Below are positions 17,400 to 26,982 of a stretch of DNA of 64,000 bases, piece after piece. The DNA is from Armatimonadota bacterium. GTDB taxonomy: Bacteria; Armatimonadota; Zipacnadia; Zipacnadales; JABUFB01. Where the stretch lies: positions 789,036 through 853,035 of the forward strand of contig JABUFB010000008.1 of the NCBI GenBank assembly GCA_013314775.1, written 5' to 3'. A program made the position numbers and the translations under genes. The number at the start of each line of letters is the position of its first letter. Position 1 is the stretch's first letter. The notes under the pieces are model-generated. The model saw only the letters and a program-made list of their open reading frames with translations, had not been told where the DNA came from and did no database searches.

Positions 17400-20300
17400 T
17401 CACGCCGCTCGCAAGGCCCGGCATGCCCCATTTCCAATGTCGTGGGAGGGCAAGGCCCGCGCGGACACCCGCACGGGGATTGCTTGTGGGTCAGCGGCGC
17501 TGCCAAAGCACTCCTGCATAACCTGTCGAAGGACCCTGGCGCGTCCTGTCAGTACCCGCACAGCATCTTCCAGTTCCACGTCAGATAACGTCCTGGCGAG
17601 GAGTCTGCGCAGCCCATCGGGGTCGTTACAGAGCTTCTCGATCCGCTCTATCGTGGGCAGCATATCCTCAATGGTCATGTGTTCATCGATATAGGTGAGC
17701 CCGTAGCGGCCACGGCCCATGTCAACGATACGGCTCTTCATCGCCATCCGGAAGGTTGCGTCATCAGCGAAGGGATTGTTCTCAAGCAGGCGCTTCCCGC
17801 AGACATCGGCCATCCCGTGGTCGATGCTGATCACCCGACCGTCGCGCGTGACCAGGTAGTTTCCCATGTGCCGGTCGTGATCGCCCAGGAATGCGGCGAG
17901 CACCCGGTCGCGAGCGATCTGAGGCTTCAGCGCGATCTGGGCCTCATGGCTCAGATGCTTGAGGCAGGTGCCGTTGGCATTGCGGACATAGATGCCCTCT
18001 CGTACCTGGCCGCCGATGGTCATTTTCCCCTGGGCGCAGGCCGGAACCTCCACGCCGACAATGTCCCCGACGTCCGCGTAAACTTGCTCTGCGCGCAGGT
18101 CGTAGTGATCCGCAAAGCCCTCGCCTGACCCTTTGAAGATACCATGCTTCTGCAATCCGTTCTCCGTCTTGCGCCAGACCCAGTAGGGATCAGAATACGT
18201 CCCCTGCTCGCCGGGCAGGGCCATCTGCACTTTCTGCACTCCGGGTTCGGCGTCAATCGTCGCGACCTCGTCCGTGCTGATCTTGGCGTTGTGGCCGTCA
18301 TCCGGGCCTGGCTCAGCCTGGGCAAAACGTCTTCGGGTCTCGACGATGGTCCGAACCCGCCGCGTCTTCTCAGCCAGCATTTTCACCTGCGGGGTATCTC
18401 CTGCGCCCAGTTGCCGCAGAAGCGACAGGCGCTGGTGATAGCCGACCAGCGCCGCTTCGTACTCGCCCCTGATCACGAGACGATCCAGGTCGTCCGTGAG
18501 ACGACTTGACTGCTGGCGGAAGTAGACCGGGGCCTCCGCGGGTTGAGGCGGTGCCACCTGCTTCGTGCCCGGCACAGCTTTGAGTTCCTGGAGCGCCCGG
18601 GTCGCTTGCTTAGTCTGGACGCCCCATTCCTGAATGCGTTTGTCCAGGAGTTCCTGCCACGCACGAGCTTCTGCCGACATGCCCGCCTCTGCTGCAGCAT
18701 ACGCCTCGCGAGCGATGCGCAACTCTTCCAGGCGCTCCCAACCGATGCCCGGCTCTCCACGGCGGAACTGAGAGCCGGCCTGGTCCAGCATCTCGCGCAC
18801 CCTGTCACCCGATGCCCGCAGAGCGGCGCGGGCTTCGGCGGATGGCGCCCCGTCTCCGATCTCTTCCAGCGCCCTGCGCAGATGCTGGGAGTGCTGGGCA
18901 CCCAGTTCGCCTGCCGCCTGCGCGGAGGACGCAGTCTCTTCGGCCGCCTTGATGAGACTGCGCAGGTGCTCGGTGGTAATGCCGTGCTGGATCATGATCT
19001 TCTTCATCACGTCCACGTCACCCGCACCCCAGGCGGCGAACAGCTCCCCGAACAGTCGCCCGGCTTCCGCCTCGGCGCGCCCGTCAGAACCGGTGAGGAC
19101 CCCGAGGGTGCCGCCGGTTGCTTCGCCCACTTTCCCGATGGCAAGCTGCATCGCCATGTCGAGGCCGCGTTCCTGTACCCAGGTGCTGGTGGTGAAGAAA
19201 CGGCTGAACTGGTCCACCAGCATCTTCCCGGCGCTGCTCTGGGAGAGCAAGGCGGGAAGCTTGCCGATGCCCAACGCGGCTGAGGCCGCCTCTTTGGCCG
19301 TGACCACTGCGGACGTGGCCGGGCGCGCTTCGCCGATCCAACCCCAGTTCTTGAAGAAGACCACCTTTCCGTCCACCCGCCAGGCCGCACCCGGCCCCAG
19401 CCAGGTGAGGACATTGGCGATGTTGACGCAGTCGCCCCACCACTCGAGGGCTGTTTCCTGGTAGTCGCTCTTCTCGAAGTAGGGGACTCCGGTGTCCACG
19501 TCAAGCATCTGTTTGGGGACTTCAGCCAGACGCTTCACATCCACATTGGCAAAGGCGGCCTTTATGGCGGCGCGCATGCGGAGAGCGTCGTCGGCATCCA
19601 CGCTCTGGCCGGCTTCCGGGTACGCGGTGCGCATGAGCTTCATGAACTCGTCATTGGACAGCCTATCCAGGCCCTGGAGTGCCACGCCCCGCTCGTGGAG
19701 GCTCTGGATAAGCAGTATCCCGCAGTGCTGCCGGGCGACATCGTTCTGAAACTGCGATGCGAGGCTCTCCAGGGCGTCCTCACGGCCCACAGTAGCGCTG
19801 ACGGCGCTGAACACGCCCATTTTGAGGAACCCGACGACCGCACCGAGCCAGCCCTTCTCACCGCCTTTCGCCAGCCGTTGGTCCAGTTCGCCACGCAGGT
19901 CCGCCGCTTCGCCTTCAGCCTTGGCGTCGATCGCCTTGAGATAGGCGTGCTCCAGTGTCCAGGCCATGGCCCGGGCACGGTCCTCGAGGCCCGCTTTCTC
20001 GACGGTGATGAATCGCCGGGCCTCCTCGGCCGTTAGCGGCGCGCCGCCAGGTTCGCCCCCCGACAGCAACTCCACGACCTTGCGGTAACCGTGCAATGCG
20101 TGACGGATGTCGCCGTTCTGGTGAAAGTAGATGGCTTCGAGCATCCGAACTTCGGCCTCCGGGGCGCCAGCATCTATGGCGTCACGGGCCGCCACCCGGA
20201 ACAGGTCTCCTTGCTCCGAAGCAAGATACAGTTCGGCCCTGGCTAAGGCGCGCAGGCCCTGCGTGTCTCGGATGACCCGGGTTGCCGTGTCCCGGTTCTC

Positions 20301-22919
20301 CTCCACGTAGGCCTTCCTACCCTTGGCCTCCGCTTCGAGAATGATGCCGTCGTAATAAGTTTCGAGGGTCTCCTTGATGAGCTTGTCCTGCTCTGCCAGA
20401 ATCTGGGCATGCTGCTTTGTGAGGTCGTTGATGAGCCGCCTGACCACATCATCTGCCCGGTCTGTGGGCTGGGGCTTCGGCCCCCAGGCATCGTCCCAGA
20501 AGTCGATCCCGAACTTGATCGCGGCCTCGAGGTATGTGGCCGATTCCGTTTCAGGCAGTTTCTCCAGAAGCCCGCGCAGGTAGGTCAGACGCTGCCGGAT
20601 CGCTCGCGCCACCTCCGATTGGGCCCGCAGAAGCGCCACGGCCTCGGCCCTCTTACGCTCCGCAGTACGGACAGAATCCCAGAGGCCATCCGCCCATTTC
20701 TTCTCCAGAGCCCGTTCCTGGTCGATCTCCCGGAGGGTCTCCTCTAACGCATCGAACAGATGCCTCCGTTCTTCCTCTCGCGCGATGGTCGGCTCCGGTT
20801 CCTCCGCGGGCTCATATTCCGGCAGTCCAGAGGGCAGGATGTCATTCCATTCCGTACGCCACCAGCCGGGCTGCGGCCATGTATCGCGGTCCTTCGAAGT
20901 CCCCAGCTCGATGGGTCGGCCCGTATGCGCTTCGAAGATGCGGTCGGCCAGTGCGAGCCAGCGCTCCTGGTACAGCCAGAATCTGTCGACGTCATTCCGA
21001 TGGGTGATCGCCGTCTCGGCGAGTCGGTTCCAGGCCGATGCCCAGCCACACCACGCCTGCCGATCCCAGAAGTCAGCGGAATCCACGGACACGTCGCGCA
21101 GGGACGACTCGTACCAGACCATCGCCTGAAGCATAACGGGCCACAGGTCAGCCCTGTTCATGACATCGCAGGCGTAGGCCATCTCACCGAGAGTGGTCCA
21201 GTCTCTGAGAGCCGCGGGATCCAGGGCGCGGGCGGCGCCCAATATGGCGGTGGCGTCATGGATGAAAGGCGCCACGTCGTCGGGTGTCCGCGCGGCAAAG
21301 CGCACCAGGTCGCTCGCCGCCACCCAGAGTGTGCCCGAAAGGCCGCTCAATCGCTGGGCACGCTGCCGGCGGAAATCCAGGGCTCTCTCGGCGGCCCCTT
21401 CCTCTCCCGATGCCGCGGCTGCTTTTTCGTCGGCCTCGAGTTCCTCGATTAGTTGGCGCCCGGCCTTGTTGACGTCCGCCGGTCCCTTGAGCGCCTCCAG
21501 GTGGGCCGGATTGCTACCGTCACGAACGAAAGTGAACTCGAACTCGAAAATGAGACGGAAGCCCTCCACAGTGAAGACATGCACTGTAGCCTTGTGCTTC
21601 CCATTTGACATTCCCCAGTGCTCACCGCCGCCCCACTGGTGGCACTCGCCGTCCGCTCCAAATCTGCGGTGCAGAAATCGCGTCTGTCCGTTGCAGACCA
21701 CCGCAACCACGTGATCTTTGAGGTAGGGTTGCGCGATGGGGAACTCAAGCATCGCCTCCTCCCAGTTGGGGTCCTCGGACACCAGTTCTGCCAGAGGCTT
21801 GTCAGCTGGCAGCCCGCGCTTGCGGGCATCATCCCGGTACCGGGCGACTTCCGCCAGGTCCAGGTAGCTCAGCGTGGTGAATGCGAACAAGTCCGCAGTG
21901 CTGGAGGGGCTTTCGCAGGTGATCTCGTCGTTGAGTTCCGGCCCGTTCTCGTCGCAGCCCACCGTGATGTCTGTGAGAAAGAAGATGCGGCCTTTGGGAG
22001 GGGGCCCGGATGGTTCGCTCGAGGGACGCCTGGGCTTCCAGATCTGGGCGATCGCCCACTCGGCCATCTTCCGCACCCGCGCGTCCTTGTCCGTGAGGGC
22101 CAGTTGCAGGGCAGGCAAGGCCTTGACGGCCGATGGACCCATGCCGCCAAGGGTCTGAGCCGTTTGCAGGCGGATGTCGGGGAGCGGGTCGCTCAGGCGC
22201 TCGATGAGGTCGTCGATAGACAGCCCCCCGCTAGCCGCCTGCGGCGTTGCGGCCGGCTGTTCGGGGGCAGTAGGAGCCGTGCCGGGGCCTGCTCCGGTCG
22301 CCGGCGTCCCTCCTGGCCGGGCTGGTTCCTGACCCGCCGGCAGAACTGCCTGCGCAGGCTCTGCAGCGCCGGGCACTCCGCCCTGCCGGACGCCCTCAAC
22401 TGGTGCGCGCATACCCTCCAGGCCTCGCAGCTTCAGCTTCGCAAGATCGCTGACTCCCGCGTCGACATCACGGCTTGCGGCTTCCAGCAGTCCTAACCCG
22501 GCGGCGGGGGCACCTTTCACGCAGGCGACGGACCGCACCGCAGTCTGACGAACGCGTGGATCTGGGTCCCTCAGCGCGGTCTCAAAGCCCCCGACGACTT
22601 CGGGCGTCATCTCCCGGGCCCCCGACAGCGCGGCGACGGATGTCAGACGAACCGCAACGTCAGGGTCCTCGATTGCCTTGCGCAACAGAGCCAGCTCCTC
22701 ATCCCCGAAAGTCTCCAAAGCGGCAAGCTCCTGCGCGGCGGCCAGGCGTTCGCAGCGGCTGTCCGAAGCGATTCGGACGGCGATGCGCTCCAGTTGAGGC
22801 TGTTCAATTCGGGTGGTCTCGGCCTGCTGAGCCCTGCAAGAGCTGATAATGGCCAGAAGCAAGAGCGCTGGAACCGAGATCCGGATCGGAGCGATGTAAC
22901 CGTGACGGACGTGTAGCAT
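17400..22919 (-). CDS. Giant HEAT-repeat lipoprotein with C-terminal PI3/4-kinase-like domain
   Basis: A 1,839-residue protein. ATG 22919 is fixed by GGGAGGT seven bases upstream. A lipoprotein leader (ISVPALLLLAIISSC) gives an acylated Cys28. HEAT-type helical repeats occupy about residues 45-165 and 228-290, split by a Pro/Ala/Gly-rich linker. An unassigned beta-rich region (about 300-450), long Glu/Arg-rich helical or coiled-coil parts (about 690-900), a TPR-like part and further helices follow. The C-terminal 250 residues carry kinase features: GIFKGSG (Lys1596), RAEQVYAD (Glu1611), GDHDRHMGN (Asp1682, His1684, Asn1687) and SIDHG (Asp1700). This pattern matches bacterial PI3/4-kinase-like proteins. 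The substrate and the source of ATP outside the cytoplasm are unknown. A secreted beta-propeller gene lies 39 bp upstream. Confidence 0.8.
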   Translation of the reverse strand: MLHVRHGYIAPIRISVPALLLLAIISSCRAQQAETTRIEQPQLERIAVRIASDSRCERLAAAQELAALETFGDEELALLRKAIEDPDVAVRLTSVAALSGAREMTPEVVGGFETALRDPDPRVRQTAVRSVACVKGAPAAGLGLLEAASRDVDAGVSDLAKLKLRGLEGMRAPVEGVRQGGVPGAAEPAQAVLPAGQEPARPGGTPATGAGPGTAPTAPEQPAATPQAASGGLSIDDLIERLSDPLPDIRLQTAQTLGGMGPSAVKALPALQLALTDKDARVRKMAEWAIAQIWKPRRPSSEPSGPPPKGRIFFLTDITVGCDENGPELNDEITCESPSSTADLFAFTTLSYLDLAEVARYRDDARKRGLPADKPLAELVSEDPNWEEAMLEFPIAQPYLKDHVVAVVCNGQTRFLHRRFGADGECHQWGGGEHWGMSNGKHKATVHVFTVEGFRLIFEFEFTFVRDGSNPAHLEALKGPADVNKAGRQLIEELEADEKAAAASGEEGAAERALDFRRQRAQRLSGLSGTLWVAASDLVRFAARTPDDVAPFIHDATAILGAARALDPAALRDWTTLGEMAYACDVMNRADLWPVMLQAMVWYESSLRDVSVDSADFWDRQAWCGWASAWNRLAETAITHRNDVDRFWLYQERWLALADRIFEAHTGRPIELGTSKDRDTWPQPGWWRTEWNDILPSGLPEYEPAEEPEPTIAREEERRHLFDALEETLREIDQERALEKKWADGLWDSVRTAERKRAEAVALLRAQSEVARAIRQRLTYLRGLLEKLPETESATYLEAAIKFGIDFWDDAWGPKPQPTDRADDVVRRLINDLTKQHAQILAEQDKLIKETLETYYDGIILEAEAKGRKAYVEENRDTATRVIRDTQGLRALARAELYLASEQGDLFRVAARDAIDAGAPEAEVRMLEAIYFHQNGDIRHALHGYRKVVELLSGGEPGGAPLTAEEARRFITVEKAGLEDRARAMAWTLEHAYLKAIDAKAEGEAADLRGELDQRLAKGGEKGWLGAVVGFLKMGVFSAVSATVGREDALESLASQFQNDVARQHCGILLIQSLHERGVALQGLDRLSNDEFMKLMRTAYPEAGQSVDADDALRMRAAIKAAFANVDVKRLAEVPKQMLDVDTGVPYFEKSDYQETALEWWGDCVNIANVLTWLGPGAAWRVDGKVVFFKNWGWIGEARPATSAVVTAKEAASAALGIGKLPALLSQSSAGKMLVDQFSRFFTTSTWVQERGLDMAMQLAIGKVGEATGGTLGVLTGSDGRAEAEAGRLFGELFAAWGAGDVDVMKKIMIQHGITTEHLRSLIKAAEETASSAQAAGELGAQHSQHLRRALEEIGDGAPSAEARAALRASGDRVREMLDQAGSQFRRGEPGIGWERLEELRIAREAYAAAEAGMSAEARAWQELLDKRIQEWGVQTKQATRALQELKAVPGTKQVAPPQPAEAPVYFRQQSSRLTDDLDRLVIRGEYEAALVGYHQRLSLLRQLGAGDTPQVKMLAEKTRRVRTIVETRRRFAQAEPGPDDGHNAKISTDEVATIDAEPGVQKVQMALPGEQGTYSDPYWVWRKTENGLQKHGIFKGSGEGFADHYDLRAEQVYADVGDIVGVEVPACAQGKMTIGGQVREGIYVRNANGTCLKHLSHEAQIALKPQIARDRVLAAFLGDHDRHMGNYLVTRDGRVISIDHGMADVCGKRLLENNPFADDATFRMAMKSRIVDMGRGRYGLTYIDEHMTIEDMLPTIERIEKLCNDPDGLRRLLARTLSDVELEDAVRVLTGRARVLRQVMQECFGSAADPQAIPVRVSARALPSHDIGNGACRALRAA

Positions 22920-22958
22920 CAGTCTTACCTCCCGCGTGCGCAGCACGTCGATGGTTGC

Positions 22959-24134
22959 TCACTGCCCGATCGCGTACAGGTTCCCATCACCCGATGCCAC
23001 CAAGAGCAGGCCGTTTCGGGCAATGACCGGTGGCGACTGGATGGCGCCCTGGGTATCGAAGTGCCAACGCACTGTGCCGTCGGCTGCGATTGCGTACAGT
23101 CTGCCGTCGGTGGTCCCCAGGAATACCGTGCCCGCGCCGTCAATGATCGGGGGGCAGACGGCCGGAGCCTGGGTTAGCAAGTCCCAACGGATGCTTCCAT
23201 CAGGCCAGAGCGCATAGAGCCGTCGGTCGTCGCAGGGGATGTAGAGCGCGCCGTCGGGCCCCACCGCGGGTTGAGATGACGGCAGGGCCTGGTCCGGAAA
23301 CTCTGCGGACCACGCTTGCTCCCCGTCCGGCATGTAAGCGGAGACTGATCCCCAGGCCGAACAGACAATGACGGTGCCATCCGGAGTGATGACAGGAGAG
23401 AAATCGAAGCTGAAATCCGGCTCCGCACGCCACTTGATCTTCCCGTCGGGACTGATGGCGTACAATGCCCGGCTCATGTCGGAGGCGCAAACGTATATGG
23501 TCCCATCTTCACCCACAGCCGGGCAACCGTCCACTGCTTGCCCGATGTCGATCTGCCAGGCCACCATGCCGTCGGGGCTGATCGCGTGGAGTTTGCCGCC
23601 CTCGTCGCCGAAATACACCGTTCCGTCACGCGCCACCGCCGGGGAGCTCTGGATACCCTCGTCCAATTGAACGAACCAGCGCAAGTCGGTCCTCCCACCC
23701 ACGCCCTGCGCAGTGAGATCCTTCGCGGGCTCCGCCGGAATTGCGAGCAGTCTTCGCGTCACCGGAGTGCCCACGTAAATGGTTCCATCAGGGCCGATGG
23801 CGGGCACGGACTTGCCCACAGGTCCCGCCAGGTAACTCCAGTTTGCGCGTCCGTCCGGTGTGAGGGCAAACACCCGGTCACCGGAGGTCAGGTAAATGGT
23901 CCCATCCACCCCCACCGAGGGCGAGGCGAGGCAGGTCGAGCCTGTGTGGTACTTCCAAAGGACCGAGGGGGCTGAGGGGCCGAGCAGGGGAGTACAACCG
24001 GAGTTTCGGAGATCGTGCTGGTACTTCGGCCAGGCCGGAACAGGCTTCGCATCGTCCTCGGCCTGCATCACGTCTGCGCAAATCGGCACGATCGCTGTCA
24101 AGAGAAGAACTGTGCTGGCAGCAAAGGTCTTCAT
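22959..24134 (-). CDS. Exported PQQ-like beta-propeller repeat protein
   Basis: A 391-residue secreted protein: a signal peptide (MKTFAASTVLLLTAIVPICA) is followed by about eight blade repeats of the form 'GPDGTIYVGT...LYAISPDG...W'. Repeats can be followed from near residue 50 to the end, e.g. VGVDGTIYLTSGDRVFALTPDG and IGPDGTIYVGT. No catalytic site or quinone-ligand pattern is evident, so it is probably a protein- or surface-binding propeller rather than a dehydrogenase. ATG 24134 is chosen because it begins the signal peptide; in-frame codons upstream encode no sensible leader. It is 39 bp upstream of the kinase lipoprotein gene and probably cotranscribed, so the two may act together in the envelope. 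Confidence 0.85.
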   Translation of the reverse strand: MKTFAASTVLLLTAIVPICADVMQAEDDAKPVPAWPKYQHDLRNSGCTPLLGPSAPSVLWKYHTGSTCLASPSVGVDGTIYLTSGDRVFALTPDGRANWSYLAGPVGKSVPAIGPDGTIYVGTPVTRRLLAIPAEPAKDLTAQGVGGRTDLRWFVQLDEGIQSSPAVARDGTVYFGDEGGKLHAISPDGMVAWQIDIGQAVDGCPAVGEDGTIYVCASDMSRALYAISPDGKIKWRAEPDFSFDFSPVITPDGTVIVCSAWGSVSAYMPDGEQAWSAEFPDQALPSSQPAVGPDGALYIPCDDRRLYALWPDGSIRWDLLTQAPAVCPPIIDGAGTVFLGTTDGRLYAIAADGTVRWHFDTQGAIQSPPVIARNGLLLVASGDGNLYAIGQ

Positions 24135-24332
24135 GGCGCCATCCCCACATCCATGAGCGGCAGCAATGCCGCTCGCATGGCCGACACACGCCGGCGGAGA
24201 ACCCGGCACGCGCTGCCGGGGCGCTTCCACTCACCACTTCGGTGGCTGCAGCGCCGGTTCCTGCAAGCGCCCGATGCGTCAGGGTCGAGCCGGCTTGGGT
24301 CGGCGTCCAGGCCGGCGGACCGCCGCCAGCGC

Positions 24333-24362
24333 TTGACGCCCCGTTCCGGCGGGTGCTACCAT
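24333..24362 (+). promoter_or_regulatory. Candidate sigma70-type promoter of moxR
   Basis: TTGACG (24333-24338) and TACCAT (24357-24362) are separated by 18 bases. The -10 box ends seven bases before the moxR ATG, so a start at the usual distance would give a nearly leaderless mRNA; no Shine-Dalgarno sequence is visible. Read from sequence only. Confidence 0.45.
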
Positions 24363-24369
24363 CCCCCGC

Positions 24370-25398
24370 ATGACCGAGACCCCTGCCTCCGAGCCACCGC
24401 TGGAGTCTATGGATGACGCTACTGCCGCCGAACTACTCGCACGAGGGCGCGATGCTCTGTTGCGTGAAGTGGGCAAGGTGATTGTCGGCCAGCGGGATGT
24501 AGTGGACCAGCTCCTGATCGCCTTGTTTTCCGAAGGCCACTGCCTCTTCATCGGGGTGCCCGGGCTGGGCAAGACCCTGCTGATCCGGACGGTCGCGGAA
24601 TGCCTGCACCTGAAGTTCTCCCGCATCCAGTTCACACCGGACCTCATGCCTGCGGATATCACCGGGACGGACCTGATCCAGGTGGACCCGGCCACGGGGC
24701 AGCGCAGCTACCAGTTCGTGACCGGACCGATCTTCGCCAACGTTGTGCTGGCGGACGAAATCAACCGCACCCCGCCCAAGACCCAGAGCGCCCTCTTGCA
24801 GGCCATGCAGGAGCGCCACGTGACAGCCGGCGGCCGGACATACCACCTGCCGCCCCCGTTCTTCGTGCTGGCCACCCAGAACCCCATCGAGCAGGAGGGC
24901 ACCTACCCCTTGCCCGAAGCACAGCTTGACCGGTTCATGCTCAGCGTTCACCTGGATTATCCATCCGAGGAAGAAGAGCGAGCCATCGTGGCGTCAACGA
25001 CATCCGAGTGGTCGCCTCAGGTGGAGAAGGTCATGTCTGGCGAGGAAGCCCTGCGCCTGCAGAAGGTGGTGCGACGGGTGCCGGTGAGCCAGGACGCTTT
25101 GGACTACGCGGTGCGTCTGGCGCGCGCCACACGCCCCGGCGATCCGGCGGCTCCGGGTTTCGTCAGCAACTGGGTCACGTGGGGCGCAGGGCCGAGGGCC
25201 TCCCAGGCGATGATCCTCGGCGCCAAAGCACGGGCGCTCATGGATGGCCGCTACGCGGCCTCGCGAGAGGACGTGGCAGCGCTTGCTCTGCCTGTACTGC
25301 GCCACCGGGTGATCCCGAGTTTCGCTGCCGAGGCGGATGGTATCTCGTCGGCGGACATCATTCAGCGACTTCTCCACACGGTTCCCTTGGAGAAGTAG
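24370..25398 (+). CDS. moxR: MoxR-family AAA+ ATPase
   Basis: A 342-residue AAA+ protein of the MoxR family. The Walker A motif is GVPGLGKT near residue 64, Walker B with sensor context is [20 protein letters not shown] near residue 127, and the family stretch [23 protein letters not shown] follows, with the lid domain after it. MoxR proteins act as chaperone-like ATPases, usually with von Willebrand A-domain partners that insert metals or assemble complexes. Here no vWA or DUF58 gene is adjacent: the neighbours are minus-strand genes on both sides. The gene thus appears to be a single-gene unit with its own promoter. Confidence 0.92.
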   Translation: MTETPASEPPLESMDDATAAELLARGRDALLREVGKVIVGQRDVVDQLLIALFSEGHCLFIGVPGLGKTLLIRTVAECLHLKFSRIQFTPDLMPADITGTDLIQVDPATGQRSYQFVTGPIFANVVLADEINRTPPKTQSALLQAMQERHVTAGGRTYHLPPPFFVLATQNPIEQEGTYPLPEAQLDRFMLSVHLDYPSEEEERAIVASTTSEWSPQVEKVMSGEEALRLQKVVRRVPVSQDALDYAVRLARATRPGDPAAPGFVSNWVTWGAGPRASQAMILGAKARALMDGRYAASREDVAALALPVLRHRVIPSFAAEADGISSADIIQRLLHTVPLEK

Positions 25399-25447
25399 AA
25401 CGACGACCGGCCGGCCGCCGCACTTGGGTGTCCGCCCAGGGCCTCGT

Positions 25448-26830
25448 TCAAAACAGCACGCTCATTCCCGCCGGGGTCGTCGCCCACCATTTGAGCATGT
25501 GTATCCGATAGGCCGCATACCGCGGGTTACGCGAGGGCGACTCCTCCACGGGTATGGCCGCCAGCTTGCCCACGTCCTCGTGCTCGAATTGCTTCAGGAA
25601 CGCGCCCACGGTCATCGTCGAGGCTTCATCGATGCTCTTGGCGGTGGTCTTCGCGATTGCCGTGCACGCCACCACCACATCACCACAGCAGACTAGCCCC
25701 GCGCGGTCGGCGGTGAGTTCGCAGCGCTGCTGCCACGCATGGCCTAGCTTCTTGAGACGATCGATCTCGTCGCGGCTCAACTGGGCATCCCAGTATTTCA
25801 CGGCGCCGCCCAGGAAGTCCCGCAGCGTGCTTGCCAGGTCGCCGACAAGCTGTGCCTTGCGGTTGGTGACGATTTTCACCATCTGCATCTGTGCCAGATA
25901 GCCGGTGTTCAGGTGGCCGATCTCCCGGCCGATCTGGAACAGCGTTTCATCGGGGGTCATGGCCCTCAGAACACCGGTGGGCACGGCGAGTAGAGGCGGT
26001 CGATCCTTGATCAGCACCGGGTGCATGCAGCGTTCCGGGAACACGAACAGCTCGGGCATTTCCACCCCGAGGCGCTCAGAGGCCTGTTTCGCTGCCTGGA
26101 AAATCTTCTCATGCAGACCTGGGTTGGCGTGAGCGCAGAGGTTCAGCACATAGTCCCACGCTTCGATGTCCTTCCACAGTTCCTGGATCTTGGCCACGGC
26201 CTCGGCGATAACCGGCTCTGATTCCCATTTCGCGAGGAACTGGCGGTCCTGCTCATACTCCCAGAGATGTGGATCGCCGGCGCTTCTCGTATCCGTTGAT
26301 TCTGCCACTTCATCACCCTCCCCTTCCTCGACGTAATCACCCTCTTCTTCGTCTTCTCCCCAGGTACCGATTACGTTCTCATCCACGTCTCCCGCCACGA
26401 ATGGGTCACCGCCATCATCGCCAAAGTCAACGGGCTCGTCATCATCTACATAGTCCGCGATATCCGCCACGTCGTCCGTGAGGGCCCCCCTGTTCCGAGC
26501 AACAAACGGGTCCGGAGCGATGGACTGAAGCCGCTCTAGCCGCTCAGCCGAAGCCGGGTCGACCTGTCTCATGAGTTGCCAGGCGACCTCGTTCTTCGGG
26601 TCTGCATGGAGCACGGTCTCCAACTCGTGCGAAGCCTTCCGCGGCTCTTCCAACGCGATGAACCGCTGGGCAAGCCACAGGTGGGCGTCGAGATAGGTCG
26701 GGTCTTCCTTGATCGCCTCTCGCGCTAGTTGCAGCCCACGGTCCATGTGCCCGCGCGACATTTCCTGCTCGGCCTGGTGGAACTTGAACATCGCGATCTT
26801 GCGCTGGGGGGAAACGTCGTCCATCACCAT
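25448..26830 (-). CDS. TPR protein with degenerate M48-peptidase-like domain
   Basis: A 460-residue protein without a signal peptide. Residues 10-85 form two to three TPR repeats (AEQEMSRGHMDRGLQLAREA, YLDAHLWLAQRFIALEEPRK). Residues about 120-185 are strongly acidic and probably disordered. The C-terminal part resembles the M48 protease fold: the zinc-helix equivalent reads REIGH instead of HExxH, while ELTADRAGLVCCGD retains the ExxxD-type third-ligand motif. The loss of the first histidine suggests an inactive, scaffold-type protein. ATG 26830 has GGGAGG ten bases upstream; ATG 26824 is the alternative. It converges with moxR, with 49 bp between the two stops. Confidence 0.72.
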   Translation of the reverse strand: MVMDDVSPQRKIAMFKFHQAEQEMSRGHMDRGLQLAREAIKEDPTYLDAHLWLAQRFIALEEPRKASHELETVLHADPKNEVAWQLMRQVDPASAERLERLQSIAPDPFVARNRGALTDDVADIADYVDDDEPVDFGDDGGDPFVAGDVDENVIGTWGEDEEEGDYVEEGEGDEVAESTDTRSAGDPHLWEYEQDRQFLAKWESEPVIAEAVAKIQELWKDIEAWDYVLNLCAHANPGLHEKIFQAAKQASERLGVEMPELFVFPERCMHPVLIKDRPPLLAVPTGVLRAMTPDETLFQIGREIGHLNTGYLAQMQMVKIVTNRKAQLVGDLASTLRDFLGGAVKYWDAQLSRDEIDRLKKLGHAWQQRCELTADRAGLVCCGDVVVACTAIAKTTAKSIDEASTMTVGAFLKQFEHEDVGKLAAIPVEESPSRNPRYAAYRIHMLKWWATTPAGMSVLF

Positions 26831-26982
26831 GGTACGGATGCCTCCCGGTTCACTCCCGCTGCGTCCGAGCATTTGCAGCTTTCATCTGATTCGCCGGCGA
26901 TACGGTCATTCCTTCCGGCTTCCGCAAAAGTTCCTCAATATGTCTTGATTCGCAACAATGGGGCGCTCCGCACCAGACCCGC

